Source of the DNA: Roseococcus sp.
GTDB taxonomy: Bacteria > Pseudomonadota > Alphaproteobacteria > Acetobacterales > Acetobacteraceae
Length of the DNA: 53,354 nt
Assembly (NCBI RefSeq): GCF_019747315.1
Contig: NZ_JAIEQY010000046.1
Coordinates: forward strand, 1-53,354
Reading direction: 5' to 3'
Shown one piece after another: positions 26,572-36,515 of this stretch. How positions within the stretch are numbered: the stretch's first letter is position 1; every line of letters starts with the position of its first letter. The notes below the pieces were generated by a model that was not told the DNA's origin, ran no database searches, and saw only the letters and a program-made list of their open reading frames with translations. Made by a program: the position numbers and the translations under genes.

Positions 26572-28788
26572 TCACGCCATGTGGGGCAAGTGCGGCAGCA
26601 GCTTGTCCAGCCGGATCGGGTAGTCGCGAACCCGCGCGCCGGTCGCGTTGTGGATGGCATTGGCGATGGCGGCGCCCACGCCGCAGAGGCCCAGTTCGCC
26701 CACGCCCTTGGCCTTCATGGGCGAGGAAATCGGGTCCACCTCGTCCAGGAACACCACCTCCTGGCGGGGGATATCGGCATGGACCGGCACCTCATACCCC
26801 GCGAGGTCATGGTTTACGAAGAAGCCATGGCGGTGATCCACCGAAAGCTCCTCCATCAGGGCGGCGCCCAGCCCCATGGTCATGGCGCCGATCACCTGGC
26901 TGCGCGCCGTCTTGGGGTTGAGGATGCGCCCGGCGGCGCAGACGGCCAGCATGCGGCGCACCCGCGTCTCGCCGGTGGCCACATCCACCGCCACCTCCAC
27001 GAAATGCCCGGCAAAGGTGGATTGCTGATAGCGCTTGGCGAGATCGCCGTACTCGATCTTGTCCTCCGCCATCAGGCCCTCCGGCCCCGCGGCATCGCGC
27101 AGCAGCGCGGCGCGCTGGCCGGCGCGCACCTCGCCCTCCACGAATTCCGCCTCGCCCGAATTGAAGCCCAGGCGCTGCGCCACAGCCTCGCGCAGCTTCA
27201 CGCAGGCGGCATAGACGCCGGCCGTGGCGCTGTTGCCGCCCCATTGCCCACCCGAGCCCGCCGAGACGGGGAAGCTGGAATCGCCCAGGCGCACCTCCAC
27301 CTGGTCCATCGGCACGCCCAGCATTTCGGCCACGGTCTGCGCGATGATGGTGTAGCTGCCGGTGCCGATATCGGTCATGTCGGTCTCGACCGTGACGCGG
27401 CCGCGCTCATCCAGCCGGACACGCGCGGCGGAGGGCATGACCAGGTTGTTGCGGAAGCCCACTGCCATGCCCATCCCCACCAGCCAGCGCCCCTCGCGCC
27501 GCTGGGCAGGCGTGGCGCTGCGGCGGCTCCAGCCGAAGCGCTCGGCGCCCAGCCGCAGGCATTGCACGAGTTGCCGCTGCGAGAAGGGGCGCTCGGGATC
27601 CTCGGGGTCCACCTGTGTGTCGTTCACGATGCGGAATTCGACGGGGTCCATCCCCAGGCGCTCGGCCATCTCATCCATCGCCACTTCAAGGGCCATCATG
27701 CCCGGCGCCTCGCCCGGGGCGCGCATGGAATTGCCCTCGGGCAGGTCGAGCTCGGCGAGGCGCAGGGAGACGAGCCGGTTGGCGCCGGCATAGAGCAGCC
27801 TGGTCTGCGCGACGGCGGTTTCCGGCTGCCCCTCCGGCAGGTCGCCCGAGAGGCTCTCATGCGCGATGGCGGTGAGGCGGCCATCAGCACTGGCGCCCAG
27901 GCGGATGCGCTGGATGGTGGCGGGGCGATGGGTGGTGTTGTTGGCGACCAGCGGGCGCGGCAGCGCGAGCTTGACCGGGCGTCCCGCCTGCAGCGCAGCC
28001 AGCGCGGCCAGCACCGCATCGGCCCGCAGGAAGAGCTTCCCGCCGAAGCCGCCGCCGATATAGGGCGATTCCACCCGCACATTCTCCGGCGCGAGGCCCA
28101 GCGCCGTGGCGATGTCCTCCCTCTGCCACGCCACCATCTGGGTGGAGGTCCAGAGGGTGAGCTTCCCGCCCTCCCAGGCCGCGATGGAGGCGTGCGGCTC
28201 CATCATCGCATGGCTTTCATCCGGCGTGGTGTAGGTGGCGTCCAGCGTGACGGGAGCGGCGGCGAAGGCGGCCTCGAAATCACCCAGCCGCTCCTCCTGC
28301 GGGGCGCCGCTGCCCTCGCTGTCGGCGGCGGCGAGTTCCGCCTTGGGGCCCTCGGCCGCGAGGTCGAAGCGGCCCTCCTCGCGTGCATATTCCACGCGGA
28401 TCATCTCGGCCGCGTCCCGCGCCTGCTCGAAGCGCTCGGCCACCACCACGGCGATGGCCTGGTGGTAGTGCTGGATCTCCGCGCCCCCGAACAGGAAGGC
28501 CGTGTTCTTCTTGCCCTTCGGCAGGCGCAGCATGTCGAGCGTGGTGATCACTTCCAGCACGCCCGGCGCGGCGCGCGCAGCCGCCGCATCCATCGCGACC
28601 ACCCGCCCCTTGCCGATGCCGGCGCCAAGAACATGGCCATAGGCCTGGTTGGGGGCGACATCGTGCCGCTCATAGGCATAGGGCGCGAAGCCGGTGGTCT
28701 TCAGCTTGCCGTCAATGCGGTCCAGCGGCTGGCCGATGAAGGCCAGGCGATCAATCGGATTGGCCGCGGCGGGGGTGTCGAATTTCAT
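26572..28788 (-). CDS. paoC: Molybdenum aldehyde/xanthine-type oxidoreductase, large subunit
   Basis: A 738-residue molybdopterin-binding subunit of the xanthine oxidase family. Visible blocks include IGQPLDRIDGKLKTTG at the N-terminus, SPYIGGGFGGK, RAPGEAPGMMALE, DIGTGSYTIIAQ, GQWGGNSATAG and, near the C-terminus, GVGELGLCGVGAA with the probable catalytic Glu. With the two following genes it matches the three-subunit periplasmic aldehyde oxidoreductase PaoABC (YagTSR) in order and subunit type. It would oxidise aldehydes to acids using water as oxygen source. It starts 4 bp after the medium subunit stop. Substrate not determined; aromatic aldehydes or N-heterocycles are possible. Confidence 0.9.
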   Translation of the reverse strand: MKFDTPAAANPIDRLAFIGQPLDRIDGKLKTTGFAPYAYERHDVAPNQAYGHVLGAGIGKGRVVAMDAAAARAAPGVLEVITTLDMLRLPKGKKNTAFLFGGAEIQHYHQAIAVVVAERFEQARDAAEMIRVEYAREEGRFDLAAEGPKAELAAADSEGSGAPQEERLGDFEAAFAAAPVTLDATYTTPDESHAMMEPHASIAAWEGGKLTLWTSTQMVAWQREDIATALGLAPENVRVESPYIGGGFGGKLFLRADAVLAALAALQAGRPVKLALPRPLVANNTTHRPATIQRIRLGASADGRLTAIAHESLSGDLPEGQPETAVAQTRLLYAGANRLVSLRLAELDLPEGNSMRAPGEAPGMMALEVAMDEMAERLGMDPVEFRIVNDTQVDPEDPERPFSQRQLVQCLRLGAERFGWSRRSATPAQRREGRWLVGMGMAVGFRNNLVMPSAARVRLDERGRVTVETDMTDIGTGSYTIIAQTVAEMLGVPMDQVEVRLGDSSFPVSAGSGGQWGGNSATAGVYAACVKLREAVAQRLGFNSGEAEFVEGEVRAGQRAALLRDAAGPEGLMAEDKIEYGDLAKRYQQSTFAGHFVEVAVDVATGETRVRRMLAVCAAGRILNPKTARSQVIGAMTMGLGAALMEELSVDHRHGFFVNHDLAGYEVPVHADIPRQEVVFLDEVDPISSPMKAKGVGELGLCGVGAAIANAIHNATGARVRDYPIRLDKLLPHLPHMA

Positions 28789-28792
28789 GGTG

Positions 28793-29740
28793 TCAGCCTT
28801 TCGCCTCGGCGAGGACGGAGGCGAGCGTGCGCTCCGCCAGCCTGACCTTGAACGCATTGTCGGCGCTCGGCCGCGCCCCCTCCAGGATGGCTGCCATGGC
28901 CGGGACCGCGCCGTGGGGCAGCAACGCCTCCGCCGCCTCCACCCGCCAGGGCCGGTGCGCCACGCCACCCAATGCCACGCGGCCGCTGCCACCCCGCTGG
29001 ATGACCGCCGCCACCGAGACCAGGGCAAAGGCGTAGGAGGCGCGGTCGCGCACCTTGCGGTAGATCTGCACGCCGCCGATGGGCGGCGGCAGGATCACGG
29101 CGGTGATGATTTCGCCGGGTTCGAGCGCGGTCTCGATATGCGGGGTGTCGCCCGGCAAGCGGTGGAATTCCGCCATGGGGATGCGCCGCGTGGTGCCCTC
29201 CGGACGCAGCGTCTCCACCACGGCATCGAGGACGCGCATGGCCACCGCCATGTCGGAGGGGTGGGTGGCGATGCAGGCCTCGCTCCCGCCGATCACCGCC
29301 AATTGCCGCGTGACGCCGCCGATCGCAGCACAACCGCTGCCCGGCGCGCGTTTGTTGCAGGGCTGCGCAGTGTCGTAGAAATAGGGGCAGCGGGTGCGTT
29401 GCAGCAGGTTGCCGGCCGTCGTCGCCTTGTTGCGCAACTGCGCCGTGGCGCCCGCCAGCAGCGCGCGGGAGAGCACGGCATAATCCCGCCGGATGCGCCC
29501 ATCGGCGGCGAGATCGGCATTCGTCACCAGGGCGCCGATCCGCAACCCACCCTCGGGCGTCGGCTCGATGCGGTCGAGCTCCAGGGTGTTCACGTCGATC
29601 AGCCGCGCCGGCGCCTCGATCTGCAGCTTCATGAGGTCGAGCAGGTTGGTCCCGCCGGCGATGAACTTCACGCGCGGGTTCGCGGCAGCGGCAGCGGCGG
29701 CTTCGGGGGTCGCCGCCCGCTCATAGGTGAAGGGCTTCAT
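28793..29740 (-). CDS. paoB: Molybdenum aldehyde/xanthine-type oxidoreductase, FAD subunit
   Basis: A 315-residue FAD-binding subunit. [15 protein letters not shown] and [13 protein letters not shown] are the FAD motifs. The insertion [20 protein letters not shown] carries extra cysteines like those binding an additional [4Fe-4S] cluster in PaoB; this supports the PaoABC type over ordinary xanthine dehydrogenase. The ATG overlaps the small subunit stop by 4 bp. Confidence 0.9.
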   Translation of the reverse strand: MKPFTYERAATPEAAAAAAANPRVKFIAGGTNLLDLMKLQIEAPARLIDVNTLELDRIEPTPEGGLRIGALVTNADLAADGRIRRDYAVLSRALLAGATAQLRNKATTAGNLLQRTRCPYFYDTAQPCNKRAPGSGCAAIGGVTRQLAVIGGSEACIATHPSDMAVAMRVLDAVVETLRPEGTTRRIPMAEFHRLPGDTPHIETALEPGEIITAVILPPPIGGVQIYRKVRDRASYAFALVSVAAVIQRGGSGRVALGGVAHRPWRVEAAEALLPHGAVPAMAAILEGARPSADNAFKVRLAERTLASVLAEAKG

Positions 29741-30369
29741 GCAGCACTCCCCGCGACTTCGCTGATCGCGTCCAGGATGTTGGAATAGGCGCCGCAGCGG
29801 CAGATATTGCCGCTCATCCGTTCGCGGATTTCCTCGGGCGTGACCTGGGGCGGGGCCAGCAGATCGGCCGTCACATGGCTCGGCATGCCGGCGGCGATTT
29901 CCTCCAGTGCCGCGACGGAGGCGCAGATCTGGCCGGGCGTGCAGTAGCCGCATTGGTAGCCATCATGCTTGATGAAGGCGGCCTGCATGGGATGCAGCGC
30001 ATCGGGCTGGCCCAGCCCTTCGATGGTGGTTACCGCATCGCCGTCATGCATCACGGCGAGCGTCAGGCAGGCATAGATCCGGCGCCCATTCAACAGCACC
30101 GTGCAGGCCCCGCATTGCCCGTGGTCACAGCCCTTCTTGCTGCCGGTCAGGCGCAGATGCTCGCGCAGGGCATCAAGCAGCGTCGTGCGGGGGTCCAGCT
30201 CAAGCCGGGCGTCGCTGTCGTTCACCCGGAGCGAGACCTTGACCAGGTCGGCCTCGCGCAGGGCGGGGGCGGGAGGGGCCTGGGCCATCGCCTCAAGCCC
30301 GGTCGCCGTGGCCGCCGCGGCGGCGGCGAGGACGCGCCGGGTCAAGGCAAAATCCGCGGAGCCTGTCAT
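29737..30369 (-). CDS. paoA: Molybdenum aldehyde/xanthine-type oxidoreductase, [2Fe-2S] subunit with Tat signal
   Basis: A 210-residue iron-sulfur subunit. The N-terminus has [20 protein letters not shown], a Tat-type signal suggesting export of the folded complex, as in PaoA. The plant-type [2Fe-2S] cysteines are in [16 protein letters not shown] plus a later Cys; the second cluster is in QCGYCTPGQ and ICRCGAY. It is the first gene of paoABC and is divergent from marC. The molybdenum-cofactor insertion factor PaoD usually seen at the end of such operons is not present here. Confidence 0.92.
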   Translation of the reverse strand: MTGSADFALTRRVLAAAAAATATGLEAMAQAPPAPALREADLVKVSLRVNDSDARLELDPRTTLLDALREHLRLTGSKKGCDHGQCGACTVLLNGRRIYACLTLAVMHDGDAVTTIEGLGQPDALHPMQAAFIKHDGYQCGYCTPGQICASVAALEEIAAGMPSHVTADLLAPPQVTPEEIRERMSGNICRCGAYSNILDAISEVAGSAA

Positions 30370-30524
30370 GATCCATGATCCTCATTCCCTGCGCAGGATG
30401 GCGCCCTGGGTGCCCCACCTTGCCGAAGGACCACCTCCGCCAGCGAATGCTTGGGAAGGGTTTCGGTTGCAGGCCTGGGCGCTTCGCTTGCCTCCGCGGC
30501 GGCTTTCGGTGCAAGGCGGAGGGC

Positions 30525-31232
30525 ATGGCCCTTTCGCTTCCCCTTCTCGCCTGCCTCCTGCTCTGGCCCGGCCTGGCTGCCGCGGAGACGGCGAACAGCC
30601 TCCAGCACGCCGTGCCGGCCCGGAAGATCTTCGCCCTGCTCTTCCTGATGATCGGGCCGATGAAGATCCTGGCGCCCTTCGCGCAGATGACGCGGGGCGC
30701 CGATCCGCGCTTCCGCCGGCAGCTTGCCACCCGCGCCATACTCTTCTCGGGCGCGGCGCTGCTCCTCGCCGGACTGCTCGGCCAGCGCATGCTGCAGAAC
30801 TTCAACATCCCGCTCCAGGTTCTGGCGCTGACCGGGGGCCTCGTGCTCTTCCTCGTGGCACTCCAGACCGTGCTGGAGCAGTTCAAACGCCCCGATGCCG
30901 CGCGCGGCGAGGCGCCCAAGCCGGACCTCGCCATGGCGATCAACCCGCTGGCCTTTCCCACCATCGTGACACCCTATGGCATCGCGGCGATGATCATCTT
31001 CGTGACGCTGGTGGAGGGCGACCCGGCGGCGCAACTCACCATCGCGGGGCTCGTGGCGCTCATCCTGGCCCTGAACTGGCTGGCCATGCTCTATGCCCAT
31101 GTGATCCTGAAATACGCCGGCACCGCGCTGCAGGTCTTCGCTGTGGTGCTGGGGGTCACGCAGGTGGCGCTGGGCCTGATGATCATCCTGCAAAGCCTGA
31201 GCAATCTCGGTGTCTTCGCGCTGCGCGTGTAA
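30525..31232 (+). CDS. MarC-family integral membrane protein
   Basis: A 235-residue protein with about six membrane segments. FALLFLMIGPMKILAPFAQMT, the NPLAFPTIVTPYGIAAMI block and a final segment LGVTQVALGLMIILQSL match the MarC (UPF0056) family, whose function is unknown despite the multiple-antibiotic-resistance name. It has an N-terminal signal-like segment (MALSLPLLACLLLWPGLAAA). A GGAG-type ribosome binding site lies just before ATG 30525. It is divergent from paoA and 63 bp before the enolase-superfamily gene. Confidence 0.88.
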   Translation: MALSLPLLACLLLWPGLAAAETANSLQHAVPARKIFALLFLMIGPMKILAPFAQMTRGADPRFRRQLATRAILFSGAALLLAGLLGQRMLQNFNIPLQVLALTGGLVLFLVALQTVLEQFKRPDAARGEAPKPDLAMAINPLAFPTIVTPYGIAAMIIFVTLVEGDPAAQLTIAGLVALILALNWLAMLYAHVILKYAGTALQVFAVVLGVTQVALGLMIILQSLSNLGVFALRV

Positions 31233-31295
31233 GCGGCTTGTCGCCTTGGGACGCCGCGCCTAGCCTCCCCAAAAGCCAACTGGGGGAACGGCCGC

Positions 31296-32435
31296 ATGAA
31301 GGTCACCGATGTCATTTGCCACGTGGTGCAGTCCAAGGTGGAGAAGCCCTTCACCTCGGCGCGCGGCTGGCTCTACACCACCCGCGCCTCCTGCCTCGTC
31401 GAGATCCGCACCGATGAGGGTGTCACCGGCTGGGGCGAGTGCTACGGCCCGGCCATGGTCAACAAGACCATCATCGAGACGCAGTATCGCAGCCGCGTCA
31501 TCGGCCGCGATCCCTTCGACGTGGAGGTGATCTGGGAGGATCTCTACAACCGGATCAAGGATTACGGCCTGACCGGCATGACCATCTGCGCGCTCTCGGG
31601 CATCGACATCGCGCTGTGGGACGTGATGGGCCGCGCGGTGAACAAGCCGATCCACAAGCTGATCGGCGGCGCGCACCGCACCGAACTCGTGGCCTATGCG
31701 ACGGGCCTCTACTTTATCGACATGAACCGTCTGGTCGAGGAGGCGGTGGAGGAGGCGCTGCACTACAAGGAGCAGGGCTTCCGCGCGGTGAAGATGAAGA
31801 TCGGCCTGGGCGACCCCAAGCTCGACATCCGCCGCATCGCCGCGGTGCGCGAGGCGCTGGGCGAAGGCGTGCAACTCGCGGTCGACGCCAATCACTGCTT
31901 CACCGTGCCCCAGGCCATCAAGCTCGGCCGCGAGATGGAAAAGCTCGACCTGCTCTGGTTCGAGGAGCCGATCAGCCCCGAGGATCATGAGGGCTATGTC
32001 GAGGTCTCCCGCGCGCTCGATCTCGCTGTCGCCGGTGGCGAGAACGATTTCACCCGCTGGGGCTTCCGCGACGTGATCGCGAAGAAGGCGATGGACATCG
32101 TCCAGCCCGATGCCTGCGCTGCCGGCGGCATCAGCGAATGCCGGAAGATCGCGGCACTCGCCAGCGCGCATGGCGTGGAATGCGTGCCGCATGCCTGGGG
32201 CTCGGCCATCGGGCTCGCCGCCACCGTGCAGTTCCTGGCCGCCCTGCCCGACACGCCGCCCGCCTTCCGCCCCATGCCGCCCATGCTGGAATTCGAGCAG
32301 ACGCCCAACCCGCTGCGTGACTACCTGGCGAAGGAGCCCATCGTGCAGGTGAACGGCATCGTCCGAGTCCCTGACGGGCCGGGCCTGGGGATCGAGGTGG
32401 ATCTCGCCGTGCTGGAAAAATACCGCGTGGCCTGA
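31296..32435 (+). CDS. Mandelate racemase/muconate lactonizing enzyme family protein
   Basis: A 379-residue enolase-superfamily enzyme. The N-terminal capping domain (1-125) is followed by the barrel with the KxK motif Lys166/Lys168 (VKMKIG), metal ligands Asp197 (VDANH), Glu223 (WFEEP) and Glu249 (AGGEN), and the catalytic His299 (VPHAWGS). A Lys/His pair is typical of the mandelate racemase subgroup, which includes racemases and sugar-acid dehydratases; the specific reaction cannot be assigned. A GGGGGAA is upstream of the ATG. The Bug receptor gene follows in the same direction after 112 bp, and may supply the acid substrate. Confidence 0.93.
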   Translation: MKVTDVICHVVQSKVEKPFTSARGWLYTTRASCLVEIRTDEGVTGWGECYGPAMVNKTIIETQYRSRVIGRDPFDVEVIWEDLYNRIKDYGLTGMTICALSGIDIALWDVMGRAVNKPIHKLIGGAHRTELVAYATGLYFIDMNRLVEEAVEEALHYKEQGFRAVKMKIGLGDPKLDIRRIAAVREALGEGVQLAVDANHCFTVPQAIKLGREMEKLDLLWFEEPISPEDHEGYVEVSRALDLAVAGGENDFTRWGFRDVIAKKAMDIVQPDACAAGGISECRKIAALASAHGVECVPHAWGSAIGLAATVQFLAALPDTPPAFRPMPPMLEFEQTPNPLRDYLAKEPIVQVNGIVRVPDGPGLGIEVDLAVLEKYRVA

Positions 32436-32547
32436 CAAGCTGATCATCAGGCCATCCCGGAGCAACCGGGAGGCCAATCCGAGCCTGATCGCCTTTGGCG
32501 GCACCGCCAAAGGCGTGAATCAGTCTCGCAGAAAGGGAGGAATGACG

Positions 32548-33498
32548 ATGCGGCGAATCCTGCTGCTCTTGCTGGCACTGACTGCACCCGCTGCGGCGCA
32601 GGACTACCCGACGCGGGATATCCGCTTCCTCAACGCCTTCGCGCCCGGCGGCACCTCGGACCTGTTGGGCCGCGTGCTGGCCGAGCAGCTGTCCCAGCAG
32701 ATGGGCCGGCGCGTCGTGGTGGATAATCGCACGGGGGCGAGCGGCGCCATCGCGGCCGGCGAACTCGCCCGCGCCGCACCGGATGGCTACACGCTGCTCC
32801 TCGTCTCGATGAGCATGATGGCCGTGCTGCCGCAGATGCAGCGCCTGCCCTACGACACCGACCGCGACATCACGCCCATCGTGAACGTGGCCAATGTCTA
32901 CAACATTCTGGTGGCGTCACCGGCCTCGGGCATCCAGACCTGGCAGGATGTGCGGCGCATGGCGCAGGAGCGCCCCGGCGGGCTGCGTTGCGCGACGGTC
33001 GGCCCCGGCTCCAGCCAGCAATTGTCCTGCGCGCTCTTCATGTCGCTCACCAATACGCGGCTGGAGCAGGTGGGCTATCGCGGCGGCGCGCCCGCCATCC
33101 TCGACATCGTGGCAGGGCGGGTCGAGGTGATGTGGGGCAACATGCCGGAATACCTGGCCCAGATCCGCGGCGGGGGCCTGCGCGCCATCGCCTATGGCGC
33201 GGCCAGCGCCTCGCCTTTGCTGCCGAACCTGCCGGTGATGTCGCAGGATGGGCTGCCCAACTTCGTCATCCCCAACTGGTTCGGCGTGGCCGGGCCGGGC
33301 GGCATGGCCCCTGCCCTGGTGCAGCGCCTGAACACCGAGATCAACCGCGCCATGCAGGCGCCCGAGGTGGCCCGCCGCTTCGAGGAGAATGCGATGCTGC
33401 GGGTCGGCGGCTCACCGGCCGACATGATCCGCCAGATCGCCCAGGATCGCGAGCGCTGGGGGGCCGTGATCCGCGATCACGACATCAAGCCGGAGTAG
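32548..33498 (+). CDS. Bug-family (TctC-like) tripartite tricarboxylate receptor
   Basis: A 316-residue periplasmic receptor. The signal peptide MRRILLLLLALTAPAAAQ is followed by DYPTRDIRFLNAFAPGGTSD, VVDNRTGASGAIAAGE and ARAAPDGYTLL. ATG 32548 was chosen because GGAGG (32536-32540) lies 7 nt upstream; ATG 32542 is too close to it. It likely forms an operon with the mandelate-racemase-type enzyme, which suggests a sugar-acid or hydroxy-acid ligand (inference). Its 3' end overlaps the convergent CNNM/CBS gene by 14 bp. Confidence 0.92.
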   Translation: MRRILLLLLALTAPAAAQDYPTRDIRFLNAFAPGGTSDLLGRVLAEQLSQQMGRRVVVDNRTGASGAIAAGELARAAPDGYTLLLVSMSMMAVLPQMQRLPYDTDRDITPIVNVANVYNILVASPASGIQTWQDVRRMAQERPGGLRCATVGPGSSQQLSCALFMSLTNTRLEQVGYRGGAPAILDIVAGRVEVMWGNMPEYLAQIRGGGLRAIAYGAASASPLLPNLPVMSQDGLPNFVIPNWFGVAGPGGMAPALVQRLNTEINRAMQAPEVARRFEENAMLRVGGSPADMIRQIAQDRERWGAVIRDHDIKPE

Positions 33499-34810
33499 GG
33501 GCCTGGGGGGCCGGGAGGCTCTCCTCCCGGACCGCCAGCACCTTGTCCACGCGCCGTCCGTCCATGTCGAGGATCTCGAAGCGCCAGCCGGCATGGGCGA
33601 TGCGGTCGCCCTCGCGCGGGATGCGCTGCAACAGGGCCAGCATGAGGCCGGCCACCGTGTGATAGGCGCCGGATTGCGGTGGCAATTCGAAGGAATCCAG
33701 CCGCTCGCGCAGCTCATCCAGCGCCATCATCCCATCGAGCAGCAGCGAACCGTCATAGCGCTGCACGGCCGAGGGCTTGCCCGATTCCGGCGCGGGGCCG
33801 AGCTCACCCACGATCGCCTCCAGCAGGTCGGAGGCGGTCACGATGCCCTCGAAGCTGCCATATTCGTCCAGCACCAAAGCCAGGCCCAGCGCATCCGTGC
33901 GCAGGCGTTCCAGCGCGTCCAGGGCGGAAAGGCTGTCCGGCATCACCAAGGGCTGGCGGAGCGCGGCGCCGATATCCAGCGGCGCGCCCTCCAGCATCTG
34001 GTCCAGCAGGTCCTTGGCGGCGACGACGCCCAGCACATTGTCCACCCTGCCATCGGCCACGACGAAGCGCGTCAGCGGCTCAGCCCGCAGGGCGGCGGCG
34101 ATATCGGCGGGCGAGGCGTTGCGGTCCAGCCAGCCGACCTCGGGGCGCGGCGTCATCAGCGCCCGCACCGGGCGGTCCGCCAGGCGGAGCACGCGCTCGA
34201 TCATCTGGCGCTCATTGTGCTCCAGGGCGCCGGCCTGGGCGCCCTCGGCCACCACGGCCTTCACCTCCTCTTCCGTCACGCTCTGGTCGGTCGGCTGATA
34301 GGCGCCGAAGAGGCGGAGGATGAGGGCCGAGGATTGGGAAAGGAACCAGATGAAGGGCGCCGTGATGCGGGCCAGCGCCGTCAGCGGCAACGCAAGCGCG
34401 GAAGCCACCTTCTCCGGGTTGCGCAGGGCCAATTGCTTCGGCACCAGCTCGCCCAGGATGAGATTGCAATAGGTGATGGTCATGACGACGAAGAAGAAGG
34501 CCAGCTCATGGCCCAGATTGACCATGAAGGGGTAGGTCTCCAGCCAGTCCCCGAAGGGCCCGGCAATGGCGGCACCGCCAAAGACGCCGGCCAGGATGCC
34601 GACCAGCGTGATACCCACCTGCACGGTCGGCAGGAAGCGCTGCGGGTCCTCCTGCAGGGCGATGGCTGCTGCGGCGCCCAGGCTGCCCTGGCGCTCCATG
34701 GCCAGCAGCCGCCCCTTGCGCGAAGAGACGACCGCCAGCTCGCTCATGGCAAAGATGCCGTTGAGCAGTGTGAGGAGAAGGACGAAGATGATTTCCAGGC
34801 TGACACCCAT
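33485..34810 (-). CDS. CNNM/CorC-type membrane protein with CBS domains (hemolysin family)
   Basis: A 441-residue protein. An N-terminal DUF21/CNNM membrane domain (about 1-160: MGVSLEIIFVLLLTLLNGIF, GITLVGILAGVFGGA, ILGELVPKQLAL) is followed by two CBS domains (about 205-330: MTPRPEVGWLD and LDEYGSFEGIVTASDLLEAI) and a CorC_HlyC domain at the end. Such proteins are linked to magnesium/cobalt efflux; haemolysin is a historical name. It follows the ABC receptor gene on the same strand after a 53-bp gap and converges on the Bug receptor with a 14-bp overlap. Confidence 0.92.
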   Translation of the reverse strand: MGVSLEIIFVLLLTLLNGIFAMSELAVVSSRKGRLLAMERQGSLGAAAAIALQEDPQRFLPTVQVGITLVGILAGVFGGAAIAGPFGDWLETYPFMVNLGHELAFFFVVMTITYCNLILGELVPKQLALRNPEKVASALALPLTALARITAPFIWFLSQSSALILRLFGAYQPTDQSVTEEEVKAVVAEGAQAGALEHNERQMIERVLRLADRPVRALMTPRPEVGWLDRNASPADIAAALRAEPLTRFVVADGRVDNVLGVVAAKDLLDQMLEGAPLDIGAALRQPLVMPDSLSALDALERLRTDALGLALVLDEYGSFEGIVTASDLLEAIVGELGPAPESGKPSAVQRYDGSLLLDGMMALDELRERLDSFELPPQSGAYHTVAGLMLALLQRIPREGDRIAHAGWRFEILDMDGRRVDKVLAVREESLPAPQAPTPA

Positions 34811-34863
34811 GGAGGATCATCTAGCAGGCAGCGGCCAAACTCCCAAGAACGGTAGCGGGGTGG

Positions 34864-36486
34864 TCAGCCCCAGTTCCAGCTGTGCACGTTCCACGTGATA
34901 TCCGTCACGTACTGGTTGGGCTGCGGCCCCTGCAATTGCCGCCGCTTCAAATGCCCTTGCACCGAGCCACCCTGGGCCGCGAAGGGCACCTCCTCATGGA
35001 TGATTTCCTGGATGCGGCCATAGGTCACCTTGCGGTCCGCCTGGTTCATCTGCGTGACGCCCAGTTCCAGCAGGCGGTCCACCTCGGCATTTTCATATTG
35101 CACGAAGTTGGAACCCTGGCGGTGCTTGACCGGGATGAAGCGCGAATGCAGGCGGGCGGTGTAGTCAGGGTCGAGCCCAAGCGTCGGGTCCCAGGCGACC
35201 AGCAGCGTGTCGAAGCGCGACTGGGTGGTGAATTCGCCCCAGACGACCGAGGCCGGCATGTTGCGGATTTCCATCGCCACACCGATGCGCCGCCAATTCT
35301 GCTGGAACAGCGCCTGGGTGCCCTGGCGCGCCACATTGCCAGCGGTGGTGGACATGGTGAAGGAGAGCTTGATGCCGTCCTTCTCGCGAATGCCATCGGC
35401 GCCGACACGCCAGCCGGCGGCATCCAGCAGCGCAGCCGCGCCCACCGGATCGGCCGTATAGTCGCGCAGGTCGTTGTTGTAGGCCCAATGCGTCGGCTGG
35501 AGGTAGGAGAGGGTGCGCGGCCAGGTGCCAAGATAGATGTCATCCAGGCTCTTTTGCATCTCGACCGCCATGGTCAGCGCCTTGCGCACGCGCGGGTCGG
35601 AGAAGCGGGGATTGCCGCAGTTGAAATAGATGAACTGCACGTTCGGCGTGGGATAGACGAGGAAATCGCGGTCCGGGAAGGCACGCGCCTCGCCCCAGCG
35701 GTCATTGGGCACGCCGGCCAGCGCCATGTAGTCGATCTCGCCGGTGCGGGCCTGGCCATAGGCCACCATCTGGTCCGGGATGAAGCGATGGATGAATTGC
35801 CGGATGCGCGGCGCGCCGCGGTGGTAATTCGGGTTGCGCTCATAGACCATATGGCTGCCGGCCACCCGGGTGCGCAGGATATAGGGCCCGGTGCCGATCG
35901 GGTTGCTGTTGAAGGCGGAGGTCTGGATGCTCGCCTGCCCTTCCAGGATGTGGCGCGGCACGATGTGCATGTTCTGCCAGGCCCACATAAAGGGGGCGAA
36001 GGGCCGCTCCAGCCGCATCTCGATCGTGTGGGCGTCGAGCACGCGGAAATCGCTGATCAGGTTGAAGCCGCCGCGATTCCGCACGGCGACGGAGGGGTTC
36101 ATGATGGTGCGGAAGGTGAATTCCACATCACGCGCGGTGAAGGGCTGGCCGTCGGTCCAGCGCACATCACGGCGGAGATTGACCTTCCAGGTCAGTCCAT
36201 CGGCCGAAACCCCGCCATTGGCCGGCGTCGGCACCTCGACCGCCAGATTGGGGATGAAGTTGCCGCTGGCATCCACATCCCAGAGCGCGTCGAACATGCA
36301 GGCTTCCGGCACGTTCTCGGTGCCGGCATTCACGAAGAGCAGCGGGTTGAACTGCACCGGCTCCTGCGTCATGCCGAGGATGATGCGCTCGCGGTTCAGG
36401 CTTTGCGCATGGACGGTGGGGGCCGCCAAGGGGGCCGAGATGATGGCGGCACCGGCGCCCAAGGCGCCACGACGGGTCAGTTCCAT
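34864..36486 (-). CDS. Peptide-type ABC transporter substrate-binding protein of the sox-linked transporter
   Basis: A 540-residue periplasmic receptor (family 5). MELTRRGALGAGAAIISAPL is a Tat-like signal. Later blocks include VNLRRDVRWTDGQPFTARDV, NPIGTGPYILRTRV and ALTMAVEMQKSLDDIYLG. GGAG lies 7 nt before ATG 36486. It is the last gene of the five-gene transporter (ATPase, ATPase, permease, permease, receptor) that directly follows soxBDAG. The ligand may be an N-methylated amino acid derivative or peptide (inference). Confidence 0.92.
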   Translation of the reverse strand: MELTRRGALGAGAAIISAPLAAPTVHAQSLNRERIILGMTQEPVQFNPLLFVNAGTENVPEACMFDALWDVDASGNFIPNLAVEVPTPANGGVSADGLTWKVNLRRDVRWTDGQPFTARDVEFTFRTIMNPSVAVRNRGGFNLISDFRVLDAHTIEMRLERPFAPFMWAWQNMHIVPRHILEGQASIQTSAFNSNPIGTGPYILRTRVAGSHMVYERNPNYHRGAPRIRQFIHRFIPDQMVAYGQARTGEIDYMALAGVPNDRWGEARAFPDRDFLVYPTPNVQFIYFNCGNPRFSDPRVRKALTMAVEMQKSLDDIYLGTWPRTLSYLQPTHWAYNNDLRDYTADPVGAAALLDAAGWRVGADGIREKDGIKLSFTMSTTAGNVARQGTQALFQQNWRRIGVAMEIRNMPASVVWGEFTTQSRFDTLLVAWDPTLGLDPDYTARLHSRFIPVKHRQGSNFVQYENAEVDRLLELGVTQMNQADRKVTYGRIQEIIHEEVPFAAQGGSVQGHLKRRQLQGPQPNQYVTDITWNVHSWNWG

Positions 36487-36515
36487 GCTTGCTCTCCGGA
36501 CTTTGGTTGGGGGGA

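Noticed and set aside
26527-28845. Plus-strand frame of 772 codons opposite paoC
   Set aside because: Antisense shadow; paoC has all motifs of its family on the minus strand.
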